In this document: piece after piece, positions 43,933-53,055 of the stretch
Position numbering within the stretch: the stretch's first letter is position 1
Layout: each line of letters starts with the position of its first letter
Source of the DNA: Litorivita sp050633545
GTDB taxonomy: Bacteria; Pseudomonadota; Alphaproteobacteria; Rhodobacterales; Rhodobacteraceae
Direction of reading: 5' to 3'
DNA: 64,000 nt
NCBI GenBank assembly: GCA_050633545.1
Contig: JBOEGS010000005.1
Span: 124,001 to 188,000 of the forward strand
Notes under the pieces: generated by a model
What the model saw: only the letters and a program-made list of their open reading frames with translations
Told to the model about the DNA's origin: nothing
Databases searched by the model: none
Made by a program: the position numbers and the translations under genes

Positions 43933-45093
43933 TCAGTCGAGATCGACGATCCGCACCGAACTGCCCTTGGCCGAGAGGGCGATTTTACCCTCGCAAAGCC
44001 GCAAGGCATCATTGCCAAAGACCTCAAGCCGCCATCCGGTCAGCGCCGGAACATCGCGCATCCCCGCCGCAATCGCATCCAGATCGGAGGCAGGCGCGAT
44101 CAGCTTTGGCGCAACGCCGGAGCTTTCGGTCTTGGCTTTGATCAACACGCGCAGCAAATCGGCCAAGGCGGGATTGACCTGTAGCTTGTCGCGGTCATTG
44201 CTGACTTTGGGCATCTTATCGGGCGGGCAATTGATCCCCGCCTTGACCGCAGCCAAAATCCCGTCGGCAATCTCTCCGCGCCGCGCTTCTCGCAGCAAGA
44301 GCCGCGAGCGGCCCAGATCTTGGGGATTTTGCGGTTTGGTCGAGGCCAGCTCGACCAAGGCATCGTCTTTATAGACACGGTTGCGCGGCACGTTGCGCGA
44401 TTGCGCATATTCTTCGCGGAACCGTGCCAATTCGCGCACAATGGCCAAAAACTTGCCCGATGTGGTGCGGGTCTTGACCCGTTTCCACGCTTCCTCGGGT
44501 TTGACCACATAGGTTGCGGGCGAGGTCAGAACGGTCAATTCCTCGCGCACCCATTTGGCGCGCCCCGTGCGCTCCAGTTCGGCGGCGAGATGCTCGTAAA
44601 TCAGCCGCAGATGCGTGACATCCGCCAGCGCGTATTTTTGCTGTGCCTCGGTCAGGGGGCGGCGCGACCAATCGGTGAAACGTGATGTCTTATCAACGGG
44701 TTGCTTGGCGATCTTGCGCACAAGCGTCTCATACCCGGCCTGTTCGCCAAAGCCGCAGACCATGGCCGCGACCTGCGTGTCGAACAATGGATCGGGGATC
44801 ACCCCCGCATCGACATAGAAAATTTCGAGATCCTGACGCGCCGCGTGGAAAACCTTGACCACCGAGGTGTCGCGAAACAGCTCGTAGAGCGGCTCCAAAG
44901 AGATGCCCTCGACCAGCGGATCGACGAGAACCGCATTGCTGTCATCCGGCCCTGGCATGGCCAATTGGATCAGGCAGAGTTTGGAATAATAGGTCCGCTC
45001 GCGCAGGAATTCGGTATCGACGGTCACGTAATCATGGCCGCGCGCTTCGGCGCAATAGGCGGCCAAATCTTCGGTTGTTGTGAGTGTTCGCAT
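43933..45093 (-). CDS. rnd: Ribonuclease D
   Basis: 3'-5' exoribonuclease for tRNA 3' maturation, 386 residues. The DEDD catalytic residues are in VTVDTEFLRERTYYSKLCL near residue 24, in VFHAARQDLEIF near residue 82, and near YALADVTHLRLIYEHL near residue 158. An HRDC-like helical region follows in the C-terminal half. Length and motifs match the family. It stands alone, converging on the lipoprotein gene; 117 nt separate its start from the end of purN. Confidence 0.95.
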   Translation of the reverse strand: MRTLTTTEDLAAYCAEARGHDYVTVDTEFLRERTYYSKLCLIQLAMPGPDDSNAVLVDPLVEGISLEPLYELFRDTSVVKVFHAARQDLEIFYVDAGVIPDPLFDTQVAAMVCGFGEQAGYETLVRKIAKQPVDKTSRFTDWSRRPLTEAQQKYALADVTHLRLIYEHLAAELERTGRAKWVREELTVLTSPATYVVKPEEAWKRVKTRTTSGKFLAIVRELARFREEYAQSRNVPRNRVYKDDALVELASTKPQNPQDLGRSRLLLREARRGEIADGILAAVKAGINCPPDKMPKVSNDRDKLQVNPALADLLRVLIKAKTESSGVAPKLIAPASDLDAIAAGMRDVPALTGWRLEVFGNDALRLCEGKIALSAKGSSVRIVDLD

Positions 45094-45210
45094 CAGGGGT
45101 CGATCTTTGCTCGTCTTGTTATGGTTGTGCCCACGCCCTAGGCAAAAGGTATAGACCAGATGAACGGGTTTGGAAAGTGGCCTGCCGCCCCTGCCCGCAC
45201 CCCGCGCCCG

Positions 45211-45804
45211 TCAGGTCAAATAAAGCGGCGCACGATCGCCGCTGGCAAAGCGGCGCAAGACCGCAGGATAGAGCGCATGCTCTTGCACCAAGACCCGCGC
45301 GGCCAAGCTTTCGGCGGTATCGCCCGCCATGACCGGCACCCGCGCTTGGCCCAAGATCGGCCCATCATCAAGCGCCGCCGTGACCTCATGCACGGTGCAT
45401 CCGGCCTGCGTATCGCCCGCGTCCAAAGCGCGTTGATGGGTATGCAACCCCTTGTAGAGCGGCAAAAGCGAGGGGTGGATATTGATCATCCGCCCTTCAA
45501 AACGGCGCACGAAGCCTTCGGTCAGCACCCGCATAAATCCGGCAAGGCAGATAATGTCCGGCGCCGCCGCCTCGATTTTCTCCAGCAAAGCCGCCTCAAA
45601 GGCAGGGCGGTCGCCTTTGAAGGCGCGGTGATCCACCGCCGCCGTGGCAATGCCCATCTGGGCCGCGCGCGCCAGCCCGCCCGCCATCGGATCATTCGAG
45701 GCCACCAGAACCGCCCGCGCAGGATGGTCGCCCACCATACTCTCGGCCAGTTTGACCATATTCGAGCCGCCCCCCGAAATCAGGATCGCAACCCGTTTGC
45801 TCAA
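45211..45804 (-). CDS. purN: Phosphoribosylglycinamide formyltransferase
   Basis: GAR transformylase of 197 residues, which uses 10-formyl-tetrahydrofolate in purine synthesis step 3. Visible are the N-terminal phosphate loop VAILISGGGSNM, the catalytic Asn-His-Asp set in INIHPSLLP near residue 108 and LDDGPILGQ near residue 145. The ATG overlaps the purM stop as ATGA (45801-45804), so it is coupled to purM. Confidence 0.97.
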   Translation of the reverse strand: MSKRVAILISGGGSNMVKLAESMVGDHPARAVLVASNDPMAGGLARAAQMGIATAAVDHRAFKGDRPAFEAALLEKIEAAAPDIICLAGFMRVLTEGFVRRFEGRMINIHPSLLPLYKGLHTHQRALDAGDTQAGCTVHEVTAALDDGPILGQARVPVMAGDTAESLAARVLVQEHALYPAVLRRFASGDRAPLYLT

Positions 45805-46868
45805 AGGAGCGATCCTTCGTAGCGCACGCCCGCGCCCTCGGTGACGGTGCCAAGGCGGTAAACCGTCTCGCCTCCGCCTTGCAGCAGGGCACTCAAGGCG
45901 TCAGCCTCGTCGGCCGCAACCGACAGGATCATACCGACGCCGCAGTTGAAGGTTTTCAGCATCTCGGCCTCGGCCATACCGCCAGTCGCGACGAGCCATT
46001 TGAACACAGGCGGTAAATCCCATGCGCCGAGGTCGATATCGGCGCCAAGGCCCTCGGGCAAAACCCGCGGCAGATTTTCGGTCAATCCGCCACCGGTGAT
46101 ATGGGCCAATGCATGCACGCCCCCTGCCCGCACCGCGGCCAAGGATTGCTTCACATAGAGCCGCGTCGGCGTCAGCAAAGCCGCGCCCAACGTGCCCTCG
46201 CCCCACGGGCAATCATCGCCCCAACCAAGGCCAGAGACCTCGACCAGCTTGCGCACAAGGCTGTAACCGTTGGAATGGATGCCGTCGGAGGCCAACCCGA
46301 GAAGCACATCGCCCTTGGCCACACCGGCGGGCAGATCGCTGCCGCGCTCCATCGCGCCCACGGCAAAACCGGCCAGATCGAAATCACCCGCCGGATACAT
46401 GCCCGGCATTTCTGCGGTCTCGCCGCCGATCAAGGCGCAGCCCGAGCGCACACAGCCCTCTGCAATCCCCTCGATGATCCGCGCGGCTTTCTCGGTCTCG
46501 AGCTTGCCTGTGGCAAAATAGTCGAGGAAAAACAAAGGCTCCGCGCCCTGACACACCAGATCATTGACGCACATGGCAACCAGATCGATGCCGACACCGT
46601 CCACCTCGCCCGTATCGATTGCGATGCGCAGCTTGGTGCCGACGCCGTCGGTTGCCCCGACAAGGATCGGATCGCTATAGCCCGCGCCCTTGAGATCGAA
46701 CAAAGCGCCAAAACCGCCAAGGCCGGACATCACGCCCGAACGGTTGGTGCGTTTGGCCGCCGGTTTGATCCGGTCCACCAAAGCATTGCCCGCATCAATA
46801 TCCACACCTGCATCCGCATAAGTGATGCCGTTCTTGCCTGCCGTCGATGCGCTGTTGTCGCTGCTCAT
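45801..46868 (-). CDS. purM: Phosphoribosylformylglycinamidine cyclo-ligase
   Basis: AIR synthetase of 355 residues, ATP-dependent ring closure in purine synthesis step 5. Conserved pieces include ITYADAGVDIDAGNALV, GATDGVGTKLRIA near residue 80, the ATP-binding GGETAEMPGMY near residue 148 and AHITGGGLTENLPR near residue 255. A strong AAAGGGGGC ribosome site precedes the start. It leads the leftward purM-purN pair; tRNA-Met lies opposite, 128 nt away. Confidence 0.97.
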   Translation of the reverse strand: MSSDNSASTAGKNGITYADAGVDIDAGNALVDRIKPAAKRTNRSGVMSGLGGFGALFDLKGAGYSDPILVGATDGVGTKLRIAIDTGEVDGVGIDLVAMCVNDLVCQGAEPLFFLDYFATGKLETEKAARIIEGIAEGCVRSGCALIGGETAEMPGMYPAGDFDLAGFAVGAMERGSDLPAGVAKGDVLLGLASDGIHSNGYSLVRKLVEVSGLGWGDDCPWGEGTLGAALLTPTRLYVKQSLAAVRAGGVHALAHITGGGLTENLPRVLPEGLGADIDLGAWDLPPVFKWLVATGGMAEAEMLKTFNCGVGMILSVAADEADALSALLQGGGETVYRLGTVTEGAGVRYEGSLL

Positions 46869-46995
46869 GAGAGCCCCCTTTGCCGATATCGCGCCCGCGA
46901 TAGCGCAATGCGCCGCCGCTGTCCACGCCTGCTGCGCAAATCAGGCTCCGCGCCCCTTGACCCGCCGCCGCGCGCCGCATAATCACGCTCTTGGC

Positions 46996-47072
46996 GGGCC
47001 TGTAGCTCAATTGGTTAGAGCAGAGCGCTCATAACGCTTTGGTTGCGGGTTCAAGTCCTGCCGGGCCTACCA
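46996..47072 (+). tRNA. tRNA with CAT anticodon (elongator Met likely)
   Basis: A 77 nt cloverleaf with encoded CCA: acceptor GGGCCTG/CGGGCCT, D arm GCTC..GAGC, anticodon loop CTCATAA (CAT), T arm GCGGG-TTCAAGT-CCTGC. The T-loop and acceptor with wobble at position 1 fit elongator Met; a tRNA-Ile with lysidine-modified CAT is the alternative and cannot be fully excluded. The following spacer (47073-47291) holds nothing I recognise. Confidence 0.93.
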
Positions 47073-47291
47073 AATCCCCGCCAAAAAATCGGTTAATTTC
47101 CACGAAACGGTGTCACACGACATCGCAAAAGTAACACATATATTTTCAATGGGTTACATTGAGGGTGCCACGATCGCACCATCACCGCCCAACAACGGAT
47201 ATCCGAATCCGCCCGTTTCCAGTTTCCATAAATATCCCCGCCGGAGGCTCCCGCATTCGCACCGCGCGCGCAGGCCAAACGCATCGCCGCC

Positions 47292-48584
47292 CTACCGCGC
47301 GATCACAATATCGGCGCGCAGCCCGCCCAGACGCTCGCTCTCGCCCAAACGCAAAATCCCGCCATGGGCGCGCGCCGTATCATTGGCGATCGACAGGCCA
47401 AGCCCGACCCCCGTGCTGCGGTTTTGATTGCGAGCGGGTTCAAGCCGCGCAAAGGGTTTGAGCGCCTCTTCGCGCTGCGTCTCGGGGATGCCCGGCCCGT
47501 CATCCTCGACGCGGATACGTAGGCTTTTCTCGGTCAGCGAGACCGAAACCTCCACCCGCGTGCCATAGTGCACCCCGTTTCCGATCAGGTTCTCGACCGC
47601 ACGGCGGATCGCCATCGGGCGCAGCCGCAGCTCCCCTTCCCCCTGCGCCGCGATCAGCGTCACGTTTTGCCCCGCGCGGGCGGCATCCTCGATGATCTGG
47701 CGCACCAAAGCGATAGGATCGGTCTTCTCCGGCTCGCCCTCGCTGGCGCCGCGTGCAAAGGACAAAAACTCATCCAAAAGCCGCTGCATGTCATCGACAT
47801 CGCGCACCATTGCCTCTGCATCGGCGTCATCAATCAAGGACAGACCAAGCCTGAGCCGCGTCAGCGGCGTGCGCAGATCATGGCTCACCCCGCTGAGCAT
47901 CAAGGTGCGCTGCTCCAGATGGCGCTCGATCCGCGCGCGCATATCGACAAAAGCATGCCCCGCCGCGCGCACCTCATTGGCCCCCGCAGGGCGATAGGGC
48001 ACATGCCGCCCGCGCCCGAAGGCCTCTGCCGCGCGCGCCAGCCGCGTGATGGGCCGCAATTGATTGCGCAAATAGACAAAGGCGATCAAAGTCATCAAGC
48101 CGCCGAAAAACAACATATTTACAAACAGTTGGTGCGGGTTTCGCGTGGCAACGCGGCGGCGGTCAAAACCGATTTCCAATGGCCCCTGCGGCCCTTCGAC
48201 ATAAAGCCGCACATTGTAATCATCGGGCAGTTCCACCACCGAAACCTGCGGCAGCAGCGCCGAAATCTCGCGGATCACCACCAAACCGGACAGGTCGAAC
48301 CAGCGCCGCAAATCCGCCCGCGGCATCGCCTCGACGCGTTGCAAGTCGATATCCAAAGCCAGCGCCAGAGCGCCTTGCTCTGCGGGCGTCTGCGCCGCAT
48401 CGAGCAGCAATTGCACCTCGCGGGCGATATTGCGGGTCATCTCTTCGGTCACGCCCTCGAAATGGCGCTGCAAAAACAATACCGTAACCACCAGTTGCAA
48501 AGTCACAACCGGCAAGACCAAGATCAAAAGCGCGCGCCCGTAAAGGCTGCGCGGCATATAGCGTTTGAGCCAAAGAAAAGACAT
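47292..48584 (-). CDS. EnvZ-type sensor histidine kinase
   Basis: A 430-residue membrane kinase. The first membrane segment is about residues 17-37 (LLILVLPVVTLQLVVTVLF), a short periplasmic part follows, and the second segment is at about 155-175 (LFFGGLMTLIAFVYL). A HAMP linker, then the H box GVSHDLRTPLTRLRLGL, N box NLIGNGVHYG, G1 VEDDGPGIP and G2 TGVGLGLSIAND complete a working kinase. The sequence is close to EnvZ, which pairs with OmpR in osmotic and envelope control. No response-regulator gene is adjacent, so it is an orphan here. The frame to 48677 overlaps the divergent MBL gene and is not used. Confidence 0.9.
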   Translation of the reverse strand: MSFLWLKRYMPRSLYGRALLILVLPVVTLQLVVTVLFLQRHFEGVTEEMTRNIAREVQLLLDAAQTPAEQGALALALDIDLQRVEAMPRADLRRWFDLSGLVVIREISALLPQVSVVELPDDYNVRLYVEGPQGPLEIGFDRRRVATRNPHQLFVNMLFFGGLMTLIAFVYLRNQLRPITRLARAAEAFGRGRHVPYRPAGANEVRAAGHAFVDMRARIERHLEQRTLMLSGVSHDLRTPLTRLRLGLSLIDDADAEAMVRDVDDMQRLLDEFLSFARGASEGEPEKTDPIALVRQIIEDAARAGQNVTLIAAQGEGELRLRPMAIRRAVENLIGNGVHYGTRVEVSVSLTEKSLRIRVEDDGPGIPETQREEALKPFARLEPARNQNRSTGVGLGLSIANDTARAHGGILRLGESERLGGLRADIVIAR

Positions 48585-48667
48585 GGTTAAACCTAGCGCT
48601 GCGCGCGCAGGAGCGAAAGCCCCAAGGCGCCGCGCGCCGAGCGCCGGATCACAAAAGGACACTCTCG

Positions 48668-49588
48668 ATGCTGCCACCTGATGATTTTGACCCGCCCGTC
48701 GCCGTGCCGGTCGCGCTGGAGAGCGGCCTGCGCCGGATCACCGCGCCCAACCCTTCGCCAATGACCTATCGCGGCACCAACACCTATCTGTTGGGCGAGC
48801 GCGAGATCGCCGTCATCGACCCCGGCCCTGATGGCACGGTCGGGGACCGGCAGATGGCGGCGATTCTGGGCGCGCTGGGAAAAGGCCAGAAGATCACCCA
48901 TATTCTTGTCACCCATGCGCATTTGGACCATTCGCCGCTGTCGCGCGCCTTGGCGGCAGAGACCGGCGCGCCGGTCTACGCCCTTGGCGATGCGCGCGCC
49001 GGACGCAGCGATGTGATGCAAACACTGGCCGCGGCGGGCGAGATTCGCGGGGGCGAAGGCGTGGACGCCGATTTCGTACCCGATATCTGCGTCGGCGCGG
49101 GCGATGTGATCAAGGCGCTAGGCTGGCAGGTCACCGTCCTGCCGACGCCTGGGCATTTTGGCAATCACATCTCGTTCATTTGGAAAGATGCGGTCTTTAC
49201 CGGCGATCATGTCATGGGCTGGGCCAGTTCCTTGGTCTCGCCGCCCGATGGCGATCTGACGCAATTCATGGCCTCCTGCGCCGCCTTGGCACAGGTGCCC
49301 GCGCGCATCTACTACCCTGGCCACGGCGCGCCGGTCACCAACCCGCAGGCGCGCCTTGAGTGGCTCGTGGCGCACCGCATGGGCCGAGAGAGCGAAATTT
49401 TGACCGCCGTCAAGGCCGCTCCCGCCACGGCAAGCGAACTGGCTCGTGTGATCTACACCGACACGCCGCCTGCCCTGCTTGGCGCCGCCGCACGCAATGT
49501 CCTGTCGCATCTCATTGATCTTACGGGAAAATCAATCGTCTCCCCCGTTGGCCCATTGACCGCAGAAGCGCGTTTCAAATGCCTCTAG
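48668..49588 (+). CDS. MBL-fold metallo-hydrolase
   Basis: A 306-residue metallo-beta-lactamase-fold hydrolase. The two-metal motif is THAHLDHS near residue 81, with PGHFGNHISF near residue 160, GDHVMGW near residue 178 and PGHGAPVTNP near residue 218 giving later ligands. A C-terminal winged-helix-like part (about 240-300) resembles the LACTB2/MBLAC2 branch. The substrate (a thioester, RNA or lipid) is unknown. AAAAGGACA gives the ribosome site. It diverges from the EnvZ-like gene and precedes tRNA-Asn. Confidence 0.9.
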   Translation: MLPPDDFDPPVAVPVALESGLRRITAPNPSPMTYRGTNTYLLGEREIAVIDPGPDGTVGDRQMAAILGALGKGQKITHILVTHAHLDHSPLSRALAAETGAPVYALGDARAGRSDVMQTLAAAGEIRGGEGVDADFVPDICVGAGDVIKALGWQVTVLPTPGHFGNHISFIWKDAVFTGDHVMGWASSLVSPPDGDLTQFMASCAALAQVPARIYYPGHGAPVTNPQARLEWLVAHRMGRESEILTAVKAAPATASELARVIYTDTPPALLGAAARNVLSHLIDLTGKSIVSPVGPLTAEARFKCL

Positions 49589-49669
49589 AGCGAAATTTGC
49601 AAAAACGACAGATAATCTGAAAAACCCACTGGACGGCGCAAAACACTGTCGCTATATCACCCCTCGTGT

Positions 49670-49744
49670 TCCGGCGTAGCTCAGCGGTAGAGCAGTTGAC
49701 TGTTAATCAATTGGTCGTAGGTTCGATCCCTACCGCCGGAGCCA
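49670..49744 (+). tRNA. tRNA-Asn (anticodon GTT)
   Basis: A 75 nt cloverleaf with encoded CCA: acceptor TCCGGCG/CGCCGGA, anticodon loop CTGTTAA (GTT), and T arm GTAGG-TTCGATC-CCTAC. The discriminator is G. A terminator-like hairpin follows at 49832. Confidence 0.97.
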
Positions 49745-49831
49745 AAATTCCCTCGGGTATTTATGCTACATTGGCCAATGCTGTTCCCGGCTGTTGGCGC
49801 GGCATTTCATCTTTGTATTTTATGTAAATAC

Positions 49832-49862
49832 AGGCCGCCCGCAGATCTGCGCGCGGCCTTTG
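49832..49862. terminator. Long hairpin, probable bidirectional terminator after tRNA-Asn
   Basis: AGGCCGC and GCGGCCT arms with an inner self-complementary CGCAGATCTGCG make a nearly perfect palindrome, flanked by AT-rich DNA on the left and TTTGT on the right. It can end tRNA-Asn and the convergent small exported gene at 49917. Confidence 0.75.
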
Positions 49863-49916
49863 TGGTGTGTGCGGTGATCCGCTGCGGGCACCAAAACCAG
49901 CCTACAGCTATGGGGT

Positions 49917-50303
49917 CTACGCCCCGCCGCCTCCGCCAAGGGGCGCAGCTGCTGCGGCTGGATTTTTGGTATTCACGGCGCCGCCGCTTATGCCGAAATC
50001 GACCGTGCCGGCAGAGAAATCATAGCCGACATCCAACCCGATATAGAGATTGTCGCCCAAGCGGGCCGCGCCAAGGGTCGGGCGCACGCGTTTGGATTTG
50101 AACATATAGTCCACTCCGATCGAGGCCACGGTCTCGTCGCGCCGGTCATCGGAAAATACCCGCAAGCCGATGCCCGCTTCGGGACCGCCGCCGCCAAAGG
50201 CAAAGCTGACGCCAAACCCGATCGCGGGGTCGGCTGATACAGGGGCTGCGGTAAGAGCGGCCACCAAGGCGGCGGCCGGAATTGTGTGACGTGCAAAACG
50301 CAT
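49917..50303 (-). CDS. Small exported protein, beta-strand rich, unknown function
   Basis: A 128-residue protein with a signal peptide (about residues 1-24, AAALVAALTAAPVSA). The rest shows alternating hydrophobic and glycine-rich strands (IGFGVSFAFGGGG, ASIGVDYMFKS, LYIGLDVGYDFS) that look like part of an outer-membrane barrel or a periplasmic strand protein. Eight aromatic-ended strands would be needed for a full barrel, but fewer are visible, so a small barrel or fragment is possible. It has an Ala/Gly-rich C-terminal tail. No family is recognised. Confidence 0.75.
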   Translation of the reverse strand: MRFARHTIPAAALVAALTAAPVSADPAIGFGVSFAFGGGGPEAGIGLRVFSDDRRDETVASIGVDYMFKSKRVRPTLGAARLGDNLYIGLDVGYDFSAGTVDFGISGGAVNTKNPAAAAAPLGGGGGA

Positions 50304-50527
50304 TTCAAGTCTCCATTAAATAGGGTTGTCGTTCGAATAACTCATCTTGAATGCCGTGACTGTGCAGCAGTGATGACCTCTGGTCAATTATTAACCATTC
50401 TGACGCACAGCACATTGATACGTGTCAAACTGGCAAGGCTCCCGACGGTTGCGATGGATCAATCGCCCTACCTTGCGGGCTGCCGCGCAGCCTCCGATAA
50501 AAATACGCGGAATTATCTGCGGAAAAA

Positions 50528-50540
50528 TCCATTGTATACA
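50528..50540. promoter_or_regulatory. Palindromic element before icd, shared with fumC
   Basis: TCCATTGTATACA, identical to the element before fumC. The palindrome extends here to TTGTATACAA. It lies about 155 nt before the icd start codon and 10 nt before a possible promoter (TTGACT at 50551-50556, weak -10 at 50574). The rest of the 391-nt spacer (50304-50694) shows no gene. Confidence 0.55.
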
Positions 50541-50694
50541 ACGGCACACATTGACTATCGCCCGCGCCCCATTTAATCGGAGGCCAATGGCGCGGCGTTG
50601 GGGCGGATTCCCCGCTTTCGACCTCCCGCGCGAGGATGTTTGTCGCCCTGCCGGTGCCAAGCGCCTCCCCCTCAAACTGCGGAGATTGAGACAG

Positions 50695-52896
50695 ATGGCA
50701 AAGACCGAAACCCCCGACATCATTTATACAATCGTTGACGAAGCCCCCGAACTGGCGAGCGCCTCGCTCTTGCCGATCATTCGCTCCTTTGCGGGCGCGG
50801 CGGATATCAATGTCGAAACCCGCAATATCTCGGTCGCGGCGCGCATCCTGTCGGCCTTCCCCGATGTCCTGACCGAAGCGCAGCGCGTCTCGGACGATCT
50901 GGCCGAGCTGGGCCAATTGGTCAAAACGCCCGAAGCCAATGTGATCAAACTGCCCAACATCTCGGCCTCGGTGCCGCAGCTTGTCGCCGCGATCAAAGAG
51001 CTTCAAGGCCAAGGCTACGCCTTGCCCGATTATCCCGAAGACCCGCAAACCGACGCGGAAAAAGACGTGCGCAAGCGTTATGACGCGATCAAAGGCTCGG
51101 CCGTGAACCCCGTTTTGCGCGAAGGCAACTCCGACCGCCGCGCCGCCAAGGCGGTCAAGGAATATGCAAAGGCCAACCCGCATTCGATGGGCGATTGGTC
51201 TGCCGAGAGCAAAACCCATGTCGCCTCGATGAGCGGCAATGACTTTTATGCCAACGAGACCTCCGCCACCATCACCGCCGCGCAAGCGGGCGGCGCAAAG
51301 ATCACCTTTACCGCTGCGGATGGCACCGAAAGCGTGCTCAAGGACGGGCTGTCCTATGCCGAGGGTGAAGTGGTTGATGCGACCTTTATGTCCGCCGCCG
51401 CCTTGCGCGATTTCATCAAGGCCGAAATCGCCTCGATGCAGCCGGGCGTGCTGTTTTCCGTGCACCTCAAAGCCACGATGATGAAAGTGTCGGACCCGAT
51501 CATCTTCGGGCATTTCGTCTCGGTCTACCTCGAAGACTTCCTCGCCAAACATGGCGCTGCGGTTGAGGCGCTCGGTTGGAACCCCAATTCGGGGATTGGC
51601 GATCTGGATGCCCGCATCGCAGACAATGCCGAGATGAAGGCCGATCTGGCCGCTGCTCTGGCCGGAAAACCGCCGCTCTATATGGTCAATTCTGACAATG
51701 GCATCACCAATTTGCACGTCTCTTCGGATGTGATCATCGATGCCTCGATGCCCGCCGTGATCCGCGCGGGCGGCATCGGCTGGGGTCCGGATGGCAAGGC
51801 CGCCGATACCAAATGCTGCATCCCCGACAATTGCTATGCGGGCGTCTATGACGAGACGATCAACTACTTCAAAGAGAACGGTAAACTGGACGTGACCACA
51901 TGCGGCGCGGTCTCCAACGTCGGCCTGATGGCGCAAAAAGCCGAGGAATACGGCTCGCACCCGACGACATTCGAAGCCCCTGCAAAGGGCACGATCCGCG
52001 TGGTTCTGGCTTCGGGCGAGGTTTTGCATTCACATGAGGTCGAGGCGGGCGATATCTGGCGCTCGGCCACGGCGAAAAAGGCACCGATCCTCGATTGGAT
52101 CAAACTGGGCATCGAGCGCACCAAAGCCACCGGCAAGGCGGCGTTCTGGCTGGACGCAAGCCGTGCCCATGACGCGCAGATGATCAAATATGTGGCGCCC
52201 GCCCTCAAAGAGGCCGGTATCGACATTCCGATCATGGCCCCGCGCGAGGCCACGCGCTTCACCCTCGAGGTGATGGCCAAGGGCGAGGATTGCGTGACCA
52301 TCACGGGCAACGTTCTGCGTGACTATCTGACCGATCTTTTCCCGATCTTGGAGCTGGGCACGTCGGCGAAAATGCTCTCCATCGTCAAATTGATGAATGG
52401 CGGCGGCTTGTTCGAAACGGGTGCGGGCGGCTCGGCCCCCAAACATGTGCAACAGCTGATGGAGCAAAACCACCTGCGCTGGGACAGCCTTGGCGAATTC
52501 TGCGCGCTGGGCGAAAGCTTCAACTTCCTCGCCCAAGCCAAGGGCAAGAAAGCCGCCGCCGTCTTTGGCGCCGCGATCGAAGAGGCCACGCAAAAGGTTT
52601 TGATGAACGGCAACAGCCCCGAGCGCAAAGTCGGGCAGAATGACAACCGCACCTCGCATTACTGGTTCGCGCGTTACTGGGCCGAAAGCCTTGCCGCGCA
52701 GGGCGAGGATGCGGCATTGGCGGCGCATTTCGGCCCCATCGCGGAGCAACTGGCCGCAGGCGAGTCCAAAATCCTTGCGGAGCTTCAAGGCGCAGAAGGC
52801 AATGCCGTGGACCTTGGCGGCTATTACCACGGGGATGCGGGCAAAACCGCAAAGGTGATGCGCCCGTCGGCAACGCTCAACGCGATCATCGGTTAG
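50695..52896 (+). CDS. icd: NADP-dependent isocitrate dehydrogenase, monomeric type (IDH-II)
   Basis: TCA-cycle enzyme of 733 residues, the length of the monomeric class rather than the 410-residue dimer. Diagnostic pieces are IIYTIVDEAPELASASLLP at the start, NPVLREGNSDRRAA near residue 140 with the phosphate-binding serine region, and SATAKKAPILDWIKLG. It converts isocitrate to 2-oxoglutarate with NADPH. The start at 50695 has GGAGATTGAG upstream, though the frame is open from 50422. It ends at a terminator (52919-52947). Confidence 0.97.
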   Translation: MAKTETPDIIYTIVDEAPELASASLLPIIRSFAGAADINVETRNISVAARILSAFPDVLTEAQRVSDDLAELGQLVKTPEANVIKLPNISASVPQLVAAIKELQGQGYALPDYPEDPQTDAEKDVRKRYDAIKGSAVNPVLREGNSDRRAAKAVKEYAKANPHSMGDWSAESKTHVASMSGNDFYANETSATITAAQAGGAKITFTAADGTESVLKDGLSYAEGEVVDATFMSAAALRDFIKAEIASMQPGVLFSVHLKATMMKVSDPIIFGHFVSVYLEDFLAKHGAAVEALGWNPNSGIGDLDARIADNAEMKADLAAALAGKPPLYMVNSDNGITNLHVSSDVIIDASMPAVIRAGGIGWGPDGKAADTKCCIPDNCYAGVYDETINYFKENGKLDVTTCGAVSNVGLMAQKAEEYGSHPTTFEAPAKGTIRVVLASGEVLHSHEVEAGDIWRSATAKKAPILDWIKLGIERTKATGKAAFWLDASRAHDAQMIKYVAPALKEAGIDIPIMAPREATRFTLEVMAKGEDCVTITGNVLRDYLTDLFPILELGTSAKMLSIVKLMNGGGLFETGAGGSAPKHVQQLMEQNHLRWDSLGEFCALGESFNFLAQAKGKKAAAVFGAAIEEATQKVLMNGNSPERKVGQNDNRTSHYWFARYWAESLAAQGEDAALAAHFGPIAEQLAAGESKILAELQGAEGNAVDLGGYYHGDAGKTAKVMRPSATLNAIIG

Positions 52897-52918
52897 GCCG
52901 CAGCACATAGAACCACGC

Positions 52919-52950
52919 AAAGCGCGTCGCATCTGCGGCGCGCTTTTGCA
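52919..52950 (+). terminator. Rho-independent terminator of icd
   Basis: Stem AAAGCGCGTCGC / GCGGCGCGCTTT (one G-T pair) with a four-base loop and TTTT tail, 22 nt after the stop codon. Confidence 0.88.
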
Positions 52951-53055
52951 TTTCAATCCATCGGGTTAGCCCGAAACTGCAAAGCCACTTGCGCGCGAGG
53001 GTATCGCGGCGCAATAGCGCTTCCAACTCGCCGCGCCATTGGGCACACTGCCCCC

